Shown: positions 61,469-64,000 of the stretch, piece after piece | How the letters are laid out: the number at the start of each line of letters is the position of its first letter | Numbering within the stretch: the stretch's first letter is position 1 | DNA from: Paenibacillus typhae | Lineage (GTDB): Bacteria > Bacillota > Bacilli > Paenibacillales > Paenibacillaceae | Assembly (NCBI RefSeq): GCF_900099765.1 | Contig: NZ_FNDX01000028.1 | Coordinates: forward strand, 1 to 64,000 | Direction of reading: 5' to 3' | DNA length: 64,000 bases | Position numbers and translations under genes: made by a program | The notes under the pieces: generated by a model | Told to the model about the DNA's origin: nothing | Seen by the model: only the letters and a program-made list of their open reading frames with translations | The model's database searches: none

Positions 61469-63699
61469 GGAATAGCATCCTCCCACACGGATTTAAGTTC
61501 GGATACGGCCTCATCCAGTGCGGATGCACCGTCCAAGGATACGCGCAGTCTGTCACCGCCGACCGTTCCGATGATTTCCACCGGTACGCCGTAAGCGGCT
61601 ACCGCTGCTTTGAGCTCTTCTGCGCGGTCAGGCGCCGAGGTCAGCACAATACGGGACTGGGTTTCGCTGAACAGCGCCACATCATGGCGCAGTCCGCCAG
61701 CCGACAGCTCAATGTTCGCGCCGATTCCGCCGCTGATACAGCTCTCAGCCAACGCAGCAGCCAATCCGCCTTCGGACAAGTCATGTGCCGAGCGGACCAG
61801 GCCGCCACGGATCGCGGACAGTACAGCATCCAGCAATTTTTGTTCAGTAGCCAGTTCAAGCTCCGGCGGACGTCCTTCGGTTACACCGTGAACGGCATAC
61901 TGGAACTCGCTGCCGCCAAGCTCAGCTTTGGTTACGCCCAGCAGCAGAATGGCATCGCCCTCCTGCTTGAACGCCTGAGTCGTAATGTGATCTGTATCTT
62001 CAACCAGACCCACCATACCGACAACCGGGGTCGGATAAATGGCGCCGGCAGCATTTTCATTGTAAAGGCTGACGTTACCGCCGATAACCGGAGTATCCAG
62101 CACACGGCAGGCCTCCGCCATACCGTCAACCGCACGTTCCATCTGCCAGAAAATCTCCGGCTTCTCCGGGCTGCCAAAATTCAGGTTGTCGGTAATCGCC
62201 AGCGGCTTCGCACCGGAGCAGACAATGTTGCGGGCCGCTTCACTTACCGCGATGCGTCCGCCCACTTCAGGGTCGAGATAGACATAACGCCCGTTGCAGT
62301 CTGTAGTCATTGCCAGGCCTTTACGGGTGCCGTTAATGGTTACCACTGCGGCATCCGAGCCCGGACGGACCGCTGTGCTGGTGCGGACCATATAATCGTA
62401 TTGGTTATACACCCATGCTTTGCTTGCTACTGTCGGCGAAGCCAGTACAGTACGCAGCGCGCCGCCCAGATCGGTAACTTCTTCATAACGCAAAGTATCT
62501 ACATTAGCATTGTCTACATAATAAGCTGGAACAGTAGAAGGCTTTTTATAGATCGGACACTCGTCCACCAGCGCCGTTACCGGCATGTCGCCGACAACCT
62601 CACCGTGATGGAACAGCTTCAGGCGGCCGTCATCCGTTACCTTGCCCACTTTACGGCAGATCACGCCCCACCGGTCAAAAATCTCCTGCGCCTGCGCCTC
62701 ATCCTTAGGCTCAACCACGAACAGCATGCGCTCCTGGGATTCGGACAGCATCATTTCATAAGGCGTCATGCCTTCTTCACGCTGCGGCACCTGATCCAGA
62801 TACAGCTCCAGGCCGTTGCCCGCTTTGCTCGCCATCTCTGCGCTGGAACAGGTAAGGCCTGCTGCGCCCATATCCTGAATACCCAGTACAATGCCGCTGT
62901 CGATCAGCTCAAGGCAGGATTCCATAACCAGCTTTTCCATGAACGGATCGCCGACCTGTACGGCAGTCTTCTTGGCTTCAGACTCCTCGCTCAGCTCAAC
63001 GGAAGCAAAGGTTGCCCCGTGAATACCGTCACGGCCCGTAGGAGGACCTACGTAGAACACGGGATTGCCTACACCTTTGGCGACACCGCGCTGGATTTTA
63101 TCATGATCAATCAGTCCGACACACATCGCGTTAACCAAAGGATTACCGTCATAGCTGTTGTCGAACATAATTTCACCGCCGACAGTCGGAATGCCGATAC
63201 AGTTACCGTAGCCTGCGATCCCGGACACCACATGCTCGAACAGATATTTTACACGGTCGCTCTCAAGCTTCCCGAAACGCAGGGAGTTCAGCAGCGCAAC
63301 CGGTCTTGCACCCATGGAAAAAATATCGCGGATAATCCCGCCCACCCCGGTCGCCGCGCCCTGATAAGGCTCAACAGCCGACGGATGGTTGTGGCTTTCG
63401 ATTTTGAATACAACGGCCTGGTTGTCACCGATATCTACAATTCCCGCGCCTTCGCCCGGTCCCATAAGGACACGAGGTCCGCTTGTCGGGAAACGTCCGA
63501 GGAGTGGCTTGGAGTTTTTGTAGGCACAGTGCTCGGACCACATAACGCTGAATACACCGATTTCGGTATAGTTAGGCTGGCGGCCCATAAAAGAGGTGAT
63601 CAGCTCATATTCGCTGTCCGACACACCGAACTGGCTGTAGATTTTCTGCTCCGCAATCTGCTCTGCGGTCGGCTCCTTAGCGGATACTTGCTGCGTCAT
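61453..63699 (-). CDS. purL: Phosphoribosylformylglycinamidine synthase subunit II (small, bacterial PurL)
   Basis: 748 residues, matching the small PurL that works with PurQ and Pur[21 protein letters not shown] and [20 protein letters not shown] carry the active site. It converts FGAR to FGAM with ATP and ammonia from PurQ. ATG 63699 is 7 nt after TTGGAGGG and overlaps purQ by 23 bp. Confidence 0.96.
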   Translation of the reverse strand: MTQQVSAKEPTAEQIAEQKIYSQFGVSDSEYELITSFMGRQPNYTEIGVFSVMWSEHCAYKNSKPLLGRFPTSGPRVLMGPGEGAGIVDIGDNQAVVFKIESHNHPSAVEPYQGAATGVGGIIRDIFSMGARPVALLNSLRFGKLESDRVKYLFEHVVSGIAGYGNCIGIPTVGGEIMFDNSYDGNPLVNAMCVGLIDHDKIQRGVAKGVGNPVFYVGPPTGRDGIHGATFASVELSEESEAKKTAVQVGDPFMEKLVMESCLELIDSGIVLGIQDMGAAGLTCSSAEMASKAGNGLELYLDQVPQREEGMTPYEMMLSESQERMLFVVEPKDEAQAQEIFDRWGVICRKVGKVTDDGRLKLFHHGEVVGDMPVTALVDECPIYKKPSTVPAYYVDNANVDTLRYEEVTDLGGALRTVLASPTVASKAWVYNQYDYMVRTSTAVRPGSDAAVVTINGTRKGLAMTTDCNGRYVYLDPEVGGRIAVSEAARNIVCSGAKPLAITDNLNFGSPEKPEIFWQMERAVDGMAEACRVLDTPVIGGNVSLYNENAAGAIYPTPVVGMVGLVEDTDHITTQAFKQEGDAILLLGVTKAELGGSEFQYAVHGVTEGRPPELELATEQKLLDAVLSAIRGGLVRSAHDLSEGGLAAALAESCISGGIGANIELSAGGLRHDVALFSETQSRIVLTSAPDRAEELKAAVAAYGVPVEIIGTVGGDRLRVSLDGASALDEAVSELKSVWEDAIPCLMK

Positions 63700-64000
63700 A
63701 ACGTTCCCTCCAAGTCTTGAGAATGGATGTAAACATCCGTTTGCCGTCTTCCGAACCAAGCAGACTGCTTACTGCACGTTCCGGATGGGGCATCATGCCT
63801 ACCACATTGCCTGCCACGTTGCTGATCCCCGCAATATCGGCTACCGAGCCGTTCGGGTTATCGCTGTATGTGAACACGATCTGATTGTTCGCCTGCAAAG
63901 AAGCAAGCGTCTCTTCATCACAGTAATAATTGCCTTCGCCATGCGCGATCGGAATGACAATTTCCTCATCCTTCGCATAATCAACTGTAAACGGAGTAGT
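63677..64000 (-). CDS. purQ: Phosphoribosylformylglycinamidine synthase subunit I (glutaminase), 3' part
   Basis: The frame continues off the right edge. The visible 107 residues include [15 protein letters not shown] and [15 protein letters not shown], whose His and Glu are the last two members of the class I glutaminase triad; the nucleophile Cys lies outside the window. It supplies ammonia to PurL. Confidence 0.95.
   Translation of the reverse strand, partial: TTPFTVDYAKDEEIVIPIAHGEGNYYCDEETLASLQANNQIVFTYSDNPNGSVADIAGISNVAGNVVGMMPHPERAVSSLLGSEDGKRMFTSILKTWRERYDAASIR

Noticed and set aside
61684-63720. Very long plus-strand open frame (678 codons) opposite purL
   Set aside because: Its translation shows no domain and mirrors the codon bias of purL; purL itself is complete with all motifs.
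1-64000. tRNA or rRNA genes
   Set aside because: No cloverleaf or rRNA segment was recognised by eye; a tRNAscan run would be decisive.

Overview
The window looks like the chromosome of a Paenibacillus or a close relative. The grounds are a Bacillus-type purine operon order (purQ-L-F-M-N-H-D), a YerC/SirB/DgkB/RlmD neighbourhood, a YqfQ-like protein, Spo0E-type and RNPP-type regulators with a short export peptide, strong AGGAGG ribosome sites with frequent TTG/GTG starts, and short structured intergenic repeats. This is inference from family content; no 16S rRNA gene or other taxonomic marker is present.

Layout. 1-7700: the 3' part of a repetitive surface protein, an HSP90-family ATPase paired with a helical-repeat protein, and a MarR-GNAT pair followed by a membrane acyltransferase. 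7718-27151: a 19.4-kb genomic island inserted in the 3' end of rlmD. It has a perfect 28-bp direct repeat at its ends, equally spaced arm-type repeats, and a phage-type integrase. 27087-50800: core genes on the minus strand (rlmD, dgkB, sirB, yerC, corA, a glnQHMP-like glutamine transporter with a GlnK/GlnL-like two-component system, DUF47-pit, DUF3048 lipoprotein, dioxygenase, hydrolase, ilvA, an MCP, Spo0E-like), with a few plus-strand genes. 50928-52410: a TPR regulator overlapping a 38-residue exported-peptide gene. 54277-64000: the purine operon on the minus strand, running off the right edge inside purQ.

Main discovery candidate. The left half of the island looks like an integron-like gene-cassette array. 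At least four, probably five, GC-rich imperfectly palindromic intergenic sites (A-E, 8014-12201) separate AT-rich minus-strand genes. The short sequences bounding each cassette are complementary to one another (10/10 for the best, 6-8 of 8-10 for the others), as R' and R'' of one integron cassette would be. The array abuts the stop codon of a helix-turn-helix gene. Divergent from that gene is an operon of a novel protein and three consecutive tyrosine recombinases, in the position that intI occupies in a classical integron. No IntI is present. Cassette cargo is two small membrane proteins, a DUF262 plus nucleotidyltransferase pair, and two gene-less segments.

The right half of the island carries a probable defence block: an RloC-like ABC ATPase with zinc hook and candidate anticodon-nuclease triad, a PD-(D/E)XK protein, a GIY-YIG-like protein and a beta-beta-alpha-metal nuclease-like protein. 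A decayed IS3-family copy has landed in a terminator-like hairpin that resembles the one behind the integrase. No tRNA, rRNA or CRISPR array was seen.
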